Positions 33,838 to 42,603 of a stretch of DNA of 64,000 bases are shown one piece after another. The stretch spans positions 1-64,000 of the forward strand of contig JAEKNX010000002.1 of NCBI GenBank assembly GCA_016839055.1. The letters run 5' to 3'. Made by a program: the position numbers and the translations under genes. The notes beneath the pieces are model-generated. The model was not told where the DNA came from, did not search any database, and saw only the letters and a list, made by a program, of their open reading frames with translations. The first letter of the stretch is position 1; the number at the start of each line of letters is the position of its first letter. The DNA is from Spirochaetales bacterium. Lineage in GTDB: Bacteria; Spirochaetota; Spirochaetia; UBA9216.

Positions 33838-35715
33838 ATGGAATTGATAATAGCAGAAAATTTGAGCTTTCATAGTGGCTCTAAAGATATACTCAAAGAC
33901 GGCAGCTTTAGAATACTCGAAGGCCAGAAAGTGGGCCTCATCGGAGCAAACGGCTCGGGAAAGACCACACTTATACGGATGATTTTAGGCGAGCTTGAGG
34001 CAGACGGCGGCAGGCTTAAAATTAAACCGGGGCTTAAGACGGGCTATGTTCCTCAGCAGCCGGATTATGATGAGGATCAGAGCATTGAGGATTTTTTGAT
34101 TTCAGATCTTGCAGGTCTTCTTGAAGCGATGAATGCCGCAGCTGAGAAGATGAGCGCCGGCAGCTCCGCCTGGATGGATGAGTTTCTGACTGATTATCAG
34201 AGGTGCAGTGATGACTTTGAGGCGGGAGGCGGCTATGAGGCCCTGGAGAGGGGGGAAACCTATTTAAGGCGGCTTGGGCTTGATAACCCGATGAATCAGA
34301 AGATGGGGAGCCTGTCGGGCGGGGAGCGAAGTCTCGTGTTCTTTGCGTCGGCCCTGTTGTCATCTCCCGAGCTGCTTATTCTCGATGAACCCGGAAACCA
34401 TCTTGATTACCTGGGCCTTGCGTGGCTGGAGACATTCATCGCAGGCTTTAAAGGTGCGGTGATAATAGTATCCCATAACAGGTATCTGCTTGATAGTACC
34501 TGCGGTATGATTATTGCGATGGAAAAGGGAAAACTCTCAGTACACAAGGGCAACTATTCGGCTTACAAGGTGGATAGATACAGATTCGCACTGAAAGCGC
34601 AGAGTGATTGGGAAGCCAGTCGGAAGCTAATTGACAAGCTTGAGAAGCGGATAAAGGAGCTGCAGAGCATAGCTATGAATCAGTATAATCCTCCTGCCAC
34701 TGTCATGTCTCAATTGGGAGCGGCGAAGACTAAACTAGAAGCTGAGAAAACTAGGGGACTAACGAAACCTGAACTCGATAATGATGCTATGAAACTCAAT
34801 TTCGGCATCGAATTGTCAAAATCGAACATTGCTCTTCAAATAAAGGATTTGAATATTGCCTTTGGAGACCGGGTTCTTTTTAACCAGCTAGGGCTTGAGA
34901 TAAATTGCGGTGAGAAGGTTGCCCTGGTAGGTGCGAACGGAAGCGGTAAGACAACACTGATCAATACAGTCCTGAAGCAGGGTCAGTGGCATAATCCTTC
35001 GCTCCGCATAGGTCCTAGTCAGAAGATAGGTTATTTGTCGCAGACGGCTGTTTTTAGCGAAACGGCCGTCACGATTGAGGATGAGATTAGAAGCTGGGGG
35101 CCGCTGACGCGGGATGGCGCCTTCAGCATTGCCGGGAATTTTGCGTTCGAATACGGAGATCTTGAAAAACCGCTCTCCGTCCTCTCTGGGGGAGAGGTTA
35201 ACCGGCTGCAGCTAGCACGGCTAATGTACGAGCAGATAAATTTCCTTATTCTCGATGAGCCTACCAATCACATGGATATCCAGAGCCGTGAGGCGATAGA
35301 GCAGGCCATCGCAAAATTCAAGGGGACTGTCCTGGTAATCTCCCATGATCGATACTTCCTTGATCAGCTCGTGGATCGCGTTGTTGAGATTGAGAATGGG
35401 ATGCTTGTTTCTCACCCTGGTAATTTTTCTGATTATTTCAAGAAAAAGTATCCTGTCCTTCCCAGGTTGAGCGGGGATTCCGGAAGGCGCGGCCTTGAGC
35501 GAAGGAAATCCGCCTCCGGTGCCGGAGAGAGTGTTCTGGTAATTGAGAGGCGCATTGAAGAGCTTGAGAGTGAGAAGCTTGAGCTTGAGCGGGAACTCGA
35601 GGCCTCCTTTTCAGGGCGGGACCGGAAGACCGGACTCAAAGCGGCGGCAAAGCTTGATAAACTCTCTATTAGGCTTGTAAAGTTGTATGCTGAGTGGGAG
35701 GCCTCTGCCGGGTGA
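33838..35715 (+). CDS. ABC-F family ATPase
   Basis: A 625-residue soluble protein with two ABC ATPase halves. The first Walker A is GANGSGKTTLIRMI near 40, with signature LSGGERSLVFFA. The second is GANGSGKTTLINTV near 365, with signature LSGGEVNRLQLA, and Walker B LILDEPTNHMD. A linker of about 80 residues, rich in lysine and glutamate, separates them, and a coiled-coil tail ends the protein. ABC-F proteins act on ribosomes as translation factors or antibiotic resistance factors; which one this is cannot be told. No membrane segments. GGAGG lies just before the ATG. Confidence 0.92.
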   Translation: MELIIAENLSFHSGSKDILKDGSFRILEGQKVGLIGANGSGKTTLIRMILGELEADGGRLKIKPGLKTGYVPQQPDYDEDQSIEDFLISDLAGLLEAMNAAAEKMSAGSSAWMDEFLTDYQRCSDDFEAGGGYEALERGETYLRRLGLDNPMNQKMGSLSGGERSLVFFASALLSSPELLILDEPGNHLDYLGLAWLETFIAGFKGAVIIVSHNRYLLDSTCGMIIAMEKGKLSVHKGNYSAYKVDRYRFALKAQSDWEASRKLIDKLEKRIKELQSIAMNQYNPPATVMSQLGAAKTKLEAEKTRGLTKPELDNDAMKLNFGIELSKSNIALQIKDLNIAFGDRVLFNQLGLEINCGEKVALVGANGSGKTTLINTVLKQGQWHNPSLRIGPSQKIGYLSQTAVFSETAVTIEDEIRSWGPLTRDGAFSIAGNFAFEYGDLEKPLSVLSGGEVNRLQLARLMYEQINFLILDEPTNHMDIQSREAIEQAIAKFKGTVLVISHDRYFLDQLVDRVVEIENGMLVSHPGNFSDYFKKKYPVLPRLSGDSGRRGLERRKSASGAGESVLVIERRIEELESEKLELERELEASFSGRDRKTGLKAAAKLDKLSIRLVKLYAEWEASAG

Positions 35716-36659
35716 TAATCAGTGCAAGCAGGCGGACGGATATTCCGGCCTTCTACAGTGAGTGGATGATCAGTCGCCTCCGGGCGGGGGAGGTTCTTGT
35801 CCGCAACCCGTTTAATAAAACTCAGGTGAGCCGGGTTCCGTTGACGCCGGCGGCTGTTGACTGCATTGTCTTCTGGACGAAGGATGCCGGACCCATGTTG
35901 CCCTTTCTTGATGAGCTTGATAAATTGGGCTATATCTATTATTTTCTTTATACGCTGAATCCCTATGGTCGCGGCATAGAGTGCGGTTTCGATAATACAG
36001 AGTGCAGGCTTGAAACATTCAAAGAGTTATCGAGTCGGCTAGGCGCGGAGCGGGTTATCTGGAGATATGATCCAGTACTCATTACCGGAGAGTACGACAA
36101 GAAGTTTCACTTGAATGCATTCGGTCAGCTTGCCGCTCAGCTATCCGGATACACCAGGAAATGTGTCTTCAGTTACCTTGAGGAATACCGGAAGATTAAG
36201 TGCAATATGGAAGGAATCAATCTGATCACGCCCTCTGATTCCTTGAAAAGAGAAATAGCAGGCGGTATGAGCCGCCTGTCGAATTCTAACTCGATAAAGC
36301 TTACGTCCTGCGCCGTTGATTATAATTTTTCGGATTTGGGCATTGAGGAAAACCGCTGTGTCGATGATGATCTGATTGAAGAGTTAGGCGGGGGCAATTT
36401 AAAGGTTAAAAAAGATCCTGCCCAGAGGAAATCGTGCGGATGTGTTGAAAGTAAGGATATAGGAACATATAATAGCTGCAGGGGAGGCTGTCTCTACTGT
36501 TATGCGAACATTAATAAGGAAGCCGCCCGGAGAAAGTCTGAAAAGTATAACCCGGCGGCACCAATGCTCTGTGATGAGCTTCTGGGTGATGAGGCAGTGA
36601 GCCTGTATAAAAAAAACGAATCTCCCGGAGTTCAGAATAAGCAGAGAGAGCTGTTCTGA
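35712..36659 (+). CDS. DUF1848 family protein
   Basis: A 315-residue protein of the DUF1848 family. Typical features are the N-terminal VIISASRRTDIPAFYSEWM, RNPFNKTQ and VFWTKDAGPM, and a C-terminal cysteine group (SCGCVESKDIGTYNSC, GGCLYCYAN). The function is unknown; the cysteines look able to bind a metal or Fe-S cluster. The GTG start at 35712 overlaps the ABC-F stop (GTGA), so the two are translated together. An ATG at 35694 is an alternative but overlaps more. Confidence 0.82.
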   Translation: MIISASRRTDIPAFYSEWMISRLRAGEVLVRNPFNKTQVSRVPLTPAAVDCIVFWTKDAGPMLPFLDELDKLGYIYYFLYTLNPYGRGIECGFDNTECRLETFKELSSRLGAERVIWRYDPVLITGEYDKKFHLNAFGQLAAQLSGYTRKCVFSYLEEYRKIKCNMEGINLITPSDSLKREIAGGMSRLSNSNSIKLTSCAVDYNFSDLGIEENRCVDDDLIEELGGGNLKVKKDPAQRKSCGCVESKDIGTYNSCRGGCLYCYANINKEAARRKSEKYNPAAPMLCDELLGDEAVSLYKKNESPGVQNKQRELF

Positions 36660-36694
36660 CTGTAAATTTTTTATATAATTTCTCGGAGGAAACT

Positions 36695-37876
36695 ATGAAA
36701 TATGATCTAAACCGGATTGTCGACCGAACCGGGACTAACAGCCTGAAGTGGGAGTTTGGCTCAAGGGTTCATCCTAAGGTAACCGGAAATACCCTCCCTT
36801 TATGGGTGGCTGACATGGACTTCCCGTGTGCCGAGCCGATTTTGCTGGCATTGAGGAAGAGAATTGACCGTGAGATCTTCGGCTACAGCCTGCACTACAC
36901 CGGCGAGTATTTCAGGGCAGTATGTTCCTGGATGCAGCGCCGGTTTAACTGGTGGGTTCACTCAGAAGATATCTTTGTAGCCCCCGGCATAGTCCCGGCA
37001 CTTTCTGATCTCGTGCGCTGTTTTTCAAAAGAAGGAGACGGTGTAATAATTCAACGTCCTGTTTACGGACCCTTTACCTCGAGGGTAGAGCGTAACGGAA
37101 GGTTTGTGGTTGATAACGCCTTAATAAATAAAGACGGTTACTACAGCATGGACTTCGATGATCTTGAAGCGAAGGCTTCTGACCCTAAGAATACAATGAT
37201 GATTCTGTGTTCTCCCCATAACCCGGTGGGCAGGGTCTGGACTGAGGAGGAACTTAAAAAAGTTGCCGATATCTGTTTTTCTAATGATGTAGTCCTCGTT
37301 TCGGATGAGATTCACTATGATATCGTCAGATCCGGGGAAACTCATCTGGTGCTGGATTCCCTGTTCCCAGGGGATGACCGGATAATTACCTGTACCGCTC
37401 CGAGCAAGAGTTTTAACCTTGCAGGCATGCAGGTTTCCCATATTGTTATCAGAAATGATGAATATAAAAAAAGATGGGAGGCTGCGACTGGCCATCCTAT
37501 GCTCTCTCCTCTTGCAATAACAGCGGTTCAGGCGGCTTATAATGAGAGTGAAGACTGGCTCGGACAGGTCAATGACTACATCGACTTGAACCTTGAGTTC
37601 ATCCATACTTTTTTAAAAGAGCATCTTCCGGACGCCGTGTACCGGGTGCCTGAGGGAACATACCTTGCCTGGATTGATCTTGGCGCCTACGTCTTTGAGG
37701 GAGATAGTTTGACTGATTTTTTAATCGAGGATGCCGGTGTATTCATCGACGGCGGCAATAAATTCGGGCCGGAGTACGGCTCTTTTCAGAGAATAAATGC
37801 CGCCTGTCCGAGGGCTATCCTAGAGGATTGTCTGGGCAGGGTCGCATCCAGCCTGAAAAAAAGGAGTTCAAAATGA
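36695..37876 (+). CDS. PatB/MalY-type C-S lyase (aminotransferase-like), without redoxin domain
   Basis: A 393-residue PLP C-S lyase, very similar along its whole length to the lyase part of the fusion at 5588-7279: LWVADMDFPC, CSPHNPVGRVW, SDEIHYDIV and the PLP motif CTAPSKSFNLAG. It should cleave a cysteine conjugate or cystathionine, giving a thiol, ammonia and pyruvate. GGAGG lies 6 bases before the ATG. It overlaps the next gene by four bases (ATGA). The two form a second copy of the lyase-EFR1 pair; only the redoxin fusion is missing here. Confidence 0.88.
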   Translation: MKYDLNRIVDRTGTNSLKWEFGSRVHPKVTGNTLPLWVADMDFPCAEPILLALRKRIDREIFGYSLHYTGEYFRAVCSWMQRRFNWWVHSEDIFVAPGIVPALSDLVRCFSKEGDGVIIQRPVYGPFTSRVERNGRFVVDNALINKDGYYSMDFDDLEAKASDPKNTMMILCSPHNPVGRVWTEEELKKVADICFSNDVVLVSDEIHYDIVRSGETHLVLDSLFPGDDRIITCTAPSKSFNLAGMQVSHIVIRNDEYKKRWEAATGHPMLSPLAITAVQAAYNESEDWLGQVNDYIDLNLEFIHTFLKEHLPDAVYRVPEGTYLAWIDLGAYVFEGDSLTDFLIEDAGVFIDGGNKFGPEYGSFQRINAACPRAILEDCLGRVASSLKKRSSK

Positions 37877-38652
37877 AATACAACAAACTGAAACTTATAT
37901 ACTTTTCTCCTGCGGGAACAACAAGACGGACTCTGGAAAATATTGCTGAAGGCTGTGGAATTGACCATATTGAGAGTATTGATATAACTGATTTTGACAC
38001 CCGGTGGAAAACCCATGAGTTCGGACCCGATGAGCTTGTATTAATCGGTATGCCCGTCTATGCCGGAAGAATTCCAGCTCCGGTTGCCTTGTTTTTTAAC
38101 AGGGTAAAAGTGGATGGAGCTGCCTGTGTTCCGGTTGTCGTCTATGGAAACCGGGCCTATGAGGACGCCCTTCTTGAACTTAAAAATATTGCAGAGGCCT
38201 GCGGTTTTTATACTGTTGCCGCCGGGGCCTTTATAGCCGAACATTCCCTCTGCTCCAGCGTCGCCCGGGGCCGCCCTGATGCTGCAGATCGGGAGCAGCA
38301 GGCGGACTTCGGCCGGAGAATAATGAGTATGTTGGAGAGTTCGGACCGGAGAGATGAGCCTATTGTTGTACCCGGGAACTTTCCATATAAAAACGGCATG
38401 GACCTCCCTTTTTCACCTGAGGCGGGTGAGAATTGTAATCTATGTGGAGACTGTGTTCCGGTCTGCCCCGTGAAGGCTATCGATCCGCGGAAACCCTCGA
38501 GGACGGATGAGCTGCGCTGCATCCTCTGCGGTGCATGCATAAAGGCTTGCCCTCTAGGGGCCAGGACTATGCTGCACCCTCGTCTGCAGAGTCTTGAATC
38601 TGGCATAGCTAAGATTGGAAACGAGCGGAAGCCGGCCGAGCTTTTTATATAA
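37873..38652 (+). CDS. EFR1-type flavodoxin-ferredoxin protein (second copy)
   Basis: A 259-residue protein like the one at 7292-8086. The FMN loop is YFSPAGTTRRTLENIA. Fe-S motifs are CNLCGDCVPVCP and CILCGACIKACPLG. The ATG at 37873 is chosen because it overlaps the lyase stop with AAGGAG upstream; a frame open from 37828 would add an unlikely extension. It is co-translated with the lyase. Confidence 0.85.
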   Translation: MKYNKLKLIYFSPAGTTRRTLENIAEGCGIDHIESIDITDFDTRWKTHEFGPDELVLIGMPVYAGRIPAPVALFFNRVKVDGAACVPVVVYGNRAYEDALLELKNIAEACGFYTVAAGAFIAEHSLCSSVARGRPDAADREQQADFGRRIMSMLESSDRRDEPIVVPGNFPYKNGMDLPFSPEAGENCNLCGDCVPVCPVKAIDPRKPSRTDELRCILCGACIKACPLGARTMLHPRLQSLESGIAKIGNERKPAELFI

Positions 38653-38688
38653 TAAGCTTAATTTTGGGTTATTTAAGGTTCAAGCCTG

Positions 38689-39246
38689 TTATATCTTAAA
38701 AATAAAATTTAATTCAGCAAATATTCCGGGGTAACAAAATACTCCGGAATATTTTGTGAGGCTACCGTTGAGCGAGAGTTTTGCACCAACCGACGGTTCA
38801 ATAGAAAAATTATCAACTATATTCAGCCGGTATCCCGCCGATAGATCTATGTCTACGGCCGCTATCACATCCATAGAATGCAACTCATTATCATATATGA
38901 ATGGGCAGAAAAAAAGACTTAAACCAGTTCCAGCTGCCATGAAGAGCCCCTCCTCTTGTTTGATAAAGAAAAATGACATATCTACACCGGTGTTAACCGA
39001 GAATGCCGGTATCACTGAAATAGGGAATACAGCAAATGTAATTCCGGGACCGAATGTTAGGCCGATTTCAAGATTGTCTTTTTTGAATAAATCGAGCTGA
39101 AGGTCGAAATTTACCTGAGCCGAGACGGGAGCCGGTACGGGGCTGTAAAAGGATGCAGCCTGCACCAGTCCACTTCCTGAGATAAATAAAATTATTATTA
39201 TTATTATATTTAATCTAAAGACCTTAGTCATTTTATGTTTAACCAT
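38689..39246 (-). CDS. Hypothetical exported protein
   Basis: A 185-residue protein with a signal peptide rich in isoleucine: RLNIIIIIILFISGSGLVQA. The mature part alternates hydrophobic and polar residues and ends in FIFKI, as in small outer-membrane beta-barrels, but no family is recognised. Six isoleucine codons come from an ATT/AAT microsatellite at about 39191-39208. Its start overlaps the stop of the next gene on the minus strand. Confidence 0.6.
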   Translation of the reverse strand: MVKHKMTKVFRLNIIIIIILFISGSGLVQAASFYSPVPAPVSAQVNFDLQLDLFKKDNLEIGLTFGPGITFAVFPISVIPAFSVNTGVDMSFFFIKQEEGLFMAAGTGLSLFFCPFIYDNELHSMDVIAAVDIDLSAGYRLNIVDNFSIEPSVGAKLSLNGSLTKYSGVFCYPGIFAELNFIFKI

Positions 39247-40043
39247 GTCTGAACCGCCTTATGATCTGAACCCGAGATGGTGTGAGTTCTATGATTAACC
39301 GCTGTGAAATGTTTTGAGTGAAATATATAATCAATTCTTGCAAGAAAGGGGGCTGTGTTGACAGGCTTCCAGGTGAAATCATAGTAATTAGGTCCTGCCA
39401 GGATGGAATCAGCTAAGCCCGATGAGATAAGGGGGGAGAGCAGTTCGTCTGAGGCAAATGTATTGAGATCTCCGGCAATTATTACGAGATCATCGTCCCT
39501 TAAGGCGGCACCAGAGGAAGTGTTCAATAGTTTCCCATCTTCTATCATTGCTGAAATCTCTGTAAATGCTTTTAGCCTTAGTTCTTTCAGTTCCTCCGGC
39601 ATCATAATCGCAGGCGGAATATGTGCTCCGATTATTGTTATCGGAACTGCGTCAACGATAACTCTTGATGCATAGAATGGTTTTAGGAAGACCGGGTCGA
39701 AACCATAGGAATAAGCAAGGTCAATATATTCAAAAACTGCGGGCAGGCGCGACGCAATAACCCCGTTAAAAGCATTGTGAGAGGACTCATTAAAAGAATG
39801 AACCGAATACCCCGAAGAGACGAAGAGCTCTGAGTCGACATTGAGTATCACAGAGGCTTCGTGGAGGATGTAGACATCCGCCTTCAATTCTATAAGTTCG
39901 TTTGTAATGACACCGGCCGGAGTTGTATTTGAATAGAGCAGATTGGCGGTGACGATATTAAGATCCGAGCTTGCGATCGGATTGGGTATATCGCAGGATG
40001 AGATAGTAAATGTTATTATTAAAACAATCAGTATTTTTTTCAA
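39228..40043 (-). CDS. Lipoprotein of the endonuclease/exonuclease/phosphatase superfamily
   Basis: A 271-residue lipoprotein. Lipobox TISSC is near 13-17. The EEP fold is shown by VTANLLYSN, HEAS (metal glutamate), IGAHIPP, AGDLNTFAS, RIDYIFHS and GSDHKAVQ at the end. Members hydrolyse phosphodiester bonds in DNA, RNA or lipids, using Mg. Being lipid-anchored outside the cytoplasm, it may scavenge nucleic acids or phospholipids. It is the first gene of a two-gene minus-strand operon. Confidence 0.8.
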   Translation of the reverse strand: MKKILIVLIITFTISSCDIPNPIASSDLNIVTANLLYSNTTPAGVITNELIELKADVYILHEASVILNVDSELFVSSGYSVHSFNESSHNAFNGVIASRLPAVFEYIDLAYSYGFDPVFLKPFYASRVIVDAVPITIIGAHIPPAIMMPEELKELRLKAFTEISAMIEDGKLLNTSSGAALRDDDLVIIAGDLNTFASDELLSPLISSGLADSILAGPNYYDFTWKPVNTAPFLARIDYIFHSKHFTAVNHRTHTISGSDHKAVQTWLNIK

Positions 40044-40172
40044 TTGAAACTCCGGCGTTAATTTAGATCAGAAAATTTAATTTGGCAATACAGTAAAAAA
40101 ATCTTCCAAGTCTTGAATAAATTCTCATCCGGCGTTATATATAATCATCTACTAATATGGAGAGCTAAAACC

Positions 40173-40889
40173 TTGAATTATAAGCATTTATCTGATGAAT
40201 TAACTAAACTACTCGGCCTCCCGCAGCCTGCTGTTGGTGTTAAACTGATTAAGGATGACTTCATCCCTGAAGGATGGGAAAGGGGCGATAAACAAACTTT
40301 CTGCCAGTTCATAATGATGGCTCGTGAAGGCGGTCGTCTTATTGCTGATGCAGAGAATATCAGCTGCCCCAATGGTGCTTCAGCCTTGGGTTTTATTGAT
40401 GTTCCTGAAAAGCTTACAACCGGGGCCCTTCTTGAGACTATCGGGGCATTTCAGCAGGAAGCCGGCGCCGAGGCCGTTGCGTCAATTCCGCGTTTTAACC
40501 GGGACGAGTTTACCAGGATAGCTCTCGCTCCGCTTGCTCAAGTCAGCTGGGACCCTGATGTTGTTATGCTTGAAACCCTCCCTGAGCATGTTATGTGGTT
40601 GAACCTGGCCTCTATTTATTCAGGCGGCGGAAGGCTGAATTTCAGCACAAGTGTCTCAAACGGGACTTGCAGCGACCTCACGGTTGTTCCCCAGCGCAGC
40701 GGACAGATTAACATCTCCGCCGGATGCTACGGATGCCGTAATGCGACGAGTGTTCCCCCAGAGTATATGTACGCGTCTTTCCCGGGAAAGAGGCTTGAAG
40801 GGATTGTTGACGCGCTTCAGAAAATTAACGAGAAGGCAATGCCGAGGACGAGGAGTAAAAAAGCTTATAAGCGTCTTATTTCTGTTTAA
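40173..40889 (+). CDS. DUF169 family protein
   Basis: A 238-residue protein of the DUF169 family. GLPQPAVGVKLI near the start and the FCQFIMMAREGG motif are typical, and the C-terminal GCYGCRNA carries two cysteines. The function is not known. A TTG at 40173 with GGAG upstream is preferred; the frame also opens from 40113 with no ribosome site. It is a single gene between the EEP lipoprotein and the CHASE4-GGDEF gene. Confidence 0.7.
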   Translation: MNYKHLSDELTKLLGLPQPAVGVKLIKDDFIPEGWERGDKQTFCQFIMMAREGGRLIADAENISCPNGASALGFIDVPEKLTTGALLETIGAFQQEAGAEAVASIPRFNRDEFTRIALAPLAQVSWDPDVVMLETLPEHVMWLNLASIYSGGGRLNFSTSVSNGTCSDLTVVPQRSGQINISAGCYGCRNATSVPPEYMYASFPGKRLEGIVDALQKINEKAMPRTRSKKAYKRLISV

Positions 40890-40953
40890 AAATTTTCTTT
40901 AATTGAATTACCGGTCTGCAGCGTCTATAATTTTAGTTTGAAAGGAGTGATTG

Positions 40954-42549
40954 ATGAGACGGCAGCCCGGGCCTATAAGTAAAACATTTATCAATTTAAA
41001 CCTGATTTTTTTACTTTGTTTTCTTTTGACCATGATTCTTATCAGTTTTTTATTCATCCTGCCGAAATATTATTCTTCCGAGATGAAAAAGGTAGAGCAG
41101 AGGGTCGAACAGCTTGATACTCTTATTAGGCTGGAACTTGAACATCTTGATCTTTACTGTCGGGACTGGGCTTTGTGGACGGATACCTGGAAATTTGTTC
41201 AGGATGGTAATTCTGAATATAAGGACAGTAATCTTGGTGAAGAAAGTCTTAAAATTGGTGAGCTCAGTTTCTTTTTCTTTTTTAATATAGAAGGCGACCT
41301 GATTTCTGCTAGCTGGTTCGATCCTGAAACAGGATCTTTTTTCAAAAGCGGGGATGGTGAGATGCCTTTATCTTTCAAAAATCTGCTTTTCACTGAAAGA
41401 GATGTGAATACTGAACACATGAAGATCGGTTTTATAAGAGACCTCAGCGGAGATTGGGTGTATCTTTTCTCATCTCGTACTATTTTAAAAAGCGATATAA
41501 GCGGCCCTGCAGCCGGTACTCTTATTGCCGGGCGGGTGATGGATGAGACAATGTTGCTTGAACTTGGAAATACTTTTCAGATGCCGCTTGTCCTTCTTGA
41601 CCGGCGTGATACTGATTCTATTGCCTTAAGGACTTCTCTTGGAGTTCCTTACGAACTTAGAAGAACATCAGCTTTCAGCAGAGAACCCTGGAGTGTGGTT
41701 TTCCCGCTGAAGCTCTTCATCCCAGAGGACGGGAGATCCCTGAACTTTTTACATTATACAGACATCATACATGAAGGCATGAAGTCCGTTATAGCCATAA
41801 ATATTATAGTAATATTTATATTCTTAATGTTGTTATGGCTGTATAATTTTCTCGTTTCAAAAATAGTCATAAGGCCTATACTAGAGCTAATCAATTATGT
41901 TGAACAAAAATGCATTCTATTTAATACAGATGAAGAAGGATTTAAGCGAAAACCCAATGAGATTGCGCAGCTTTCTATGCGATTTCATTTTTTACTTGAA
42001 AAACTCACTAATCAGAACAAGAATCTTTCAGTTAAGGCTCAAACCGATGGTCTAACCGGGCTTGACAGGCGGGAACCTCTGCTTGAAAGGCTTAACGCCG
42101 TATGCAGTCGATGTGACTCAGATGGTTTGCAGACTGTCAGTGTTTTAATGATTGATATTGATCATTTTAAACGCATCAACGATACCTGGGGACACCCGGT
42201 GGGTGATGAGGTTATAAAGGGTATAGCGCCGGTGTTGAGATCATGCCTCAGAGAAGGTGATGTTGTTGGTAGATACGGCGGAGAGGAGTTTCTAATTGTT
42301 CTAAAGGACCTTTCATCTGAGATTGTTCTTGTGCTTGCAGAAAGAATTAGATTCCGGGTAGAGCAGAGCCAGTGGTCTTTTGGCGGGACGGTAACTGTAA
42401 GTATTGGATATTCAATTAAAGGCTGCCCCTGTGAATCTTCAGAATTGATAGAAGACGCTGATTCATACCTCTACAGTGCAAAACATAACGGCCGCAACCG
42501 GATTGAAGGATTTGAAGTAATTCCATCCGGTAAAAGAGAAAAAAAATAG
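40954..42549 (+). CDS. CHASE4-GGDEF diguanylate cyclase
   Basis: A 531-residue inner-membrane protein. Transmembrane segment near 18-37; extracytoplasmic sensor (about 45-270) with the CHASE4-like CRDWALWTDTWKFV; second membrane segment near 275-300; GGDEF domain from about 365. The active site is RYGGEEFLIV and the REGD five residues before it is the inhibitory site. It should make cyclic di-GMP in response to a periplasmic ligand. ATG at 40954 has AAAGGAG upstream. Confidence 0.88.
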   Translation: MRRQPGPISKTFINLNLIFLLCFLLTMILISFLFILPKYYSSEMKKVEQRVEQLDTLIRLELEHLDLYCRDWALWTDTWKFVQDGNSEYKDSNLGEESLKIGELSFFFFFNIEGDLISASWFDPETGSFFKSGDGEMPLSFKNLLFTERDVNTEHMKIGFIRDLSGDWVYLFSSRTILKSDISGPAAGTLIAGRVMDETMLLELGNTFQMPLVLLDRRDTDSIALRTSLGVPYELRRTSAFSREPWSVVFPLKLFIPEDGRSLNFLHYTDIIHEGMKSVIAINIIVIFIFLMLLWLYNFLVSKIVIRPILELINYVEQKCILFNTDEEGFKRKPNEIAQLSMRFHFLLEKLTNQNKNLSVKAQTDGLTGLDRREPLLERLNAVCSRCDSDGLQTVSVLMIDIDHFKRINDTWGHPVGDEVIKGIAPVLRSCLREGDVVGRYGGEEFLIVLKDLSSEIVLVLAERIRFRVEQSQWSFGGTVTVSIGYSIKGCPCESSELIEDADSYLYSAKHNGRNRIEGFEVIPSGKREKK

Positions 42550-42603
42550 TTTATTTTTTATTGGAATTATGAATAATTATTTTATAAAATGTTGGAGAAA
42601 AAG

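Noticed and set aside
39184-39210. The ATT microsatellite as a phase-variation switch in the exported protein gene
   Set aside because: The unit is three bases, so a change in copy number adds or removes isoleucine and does not shift the frame.
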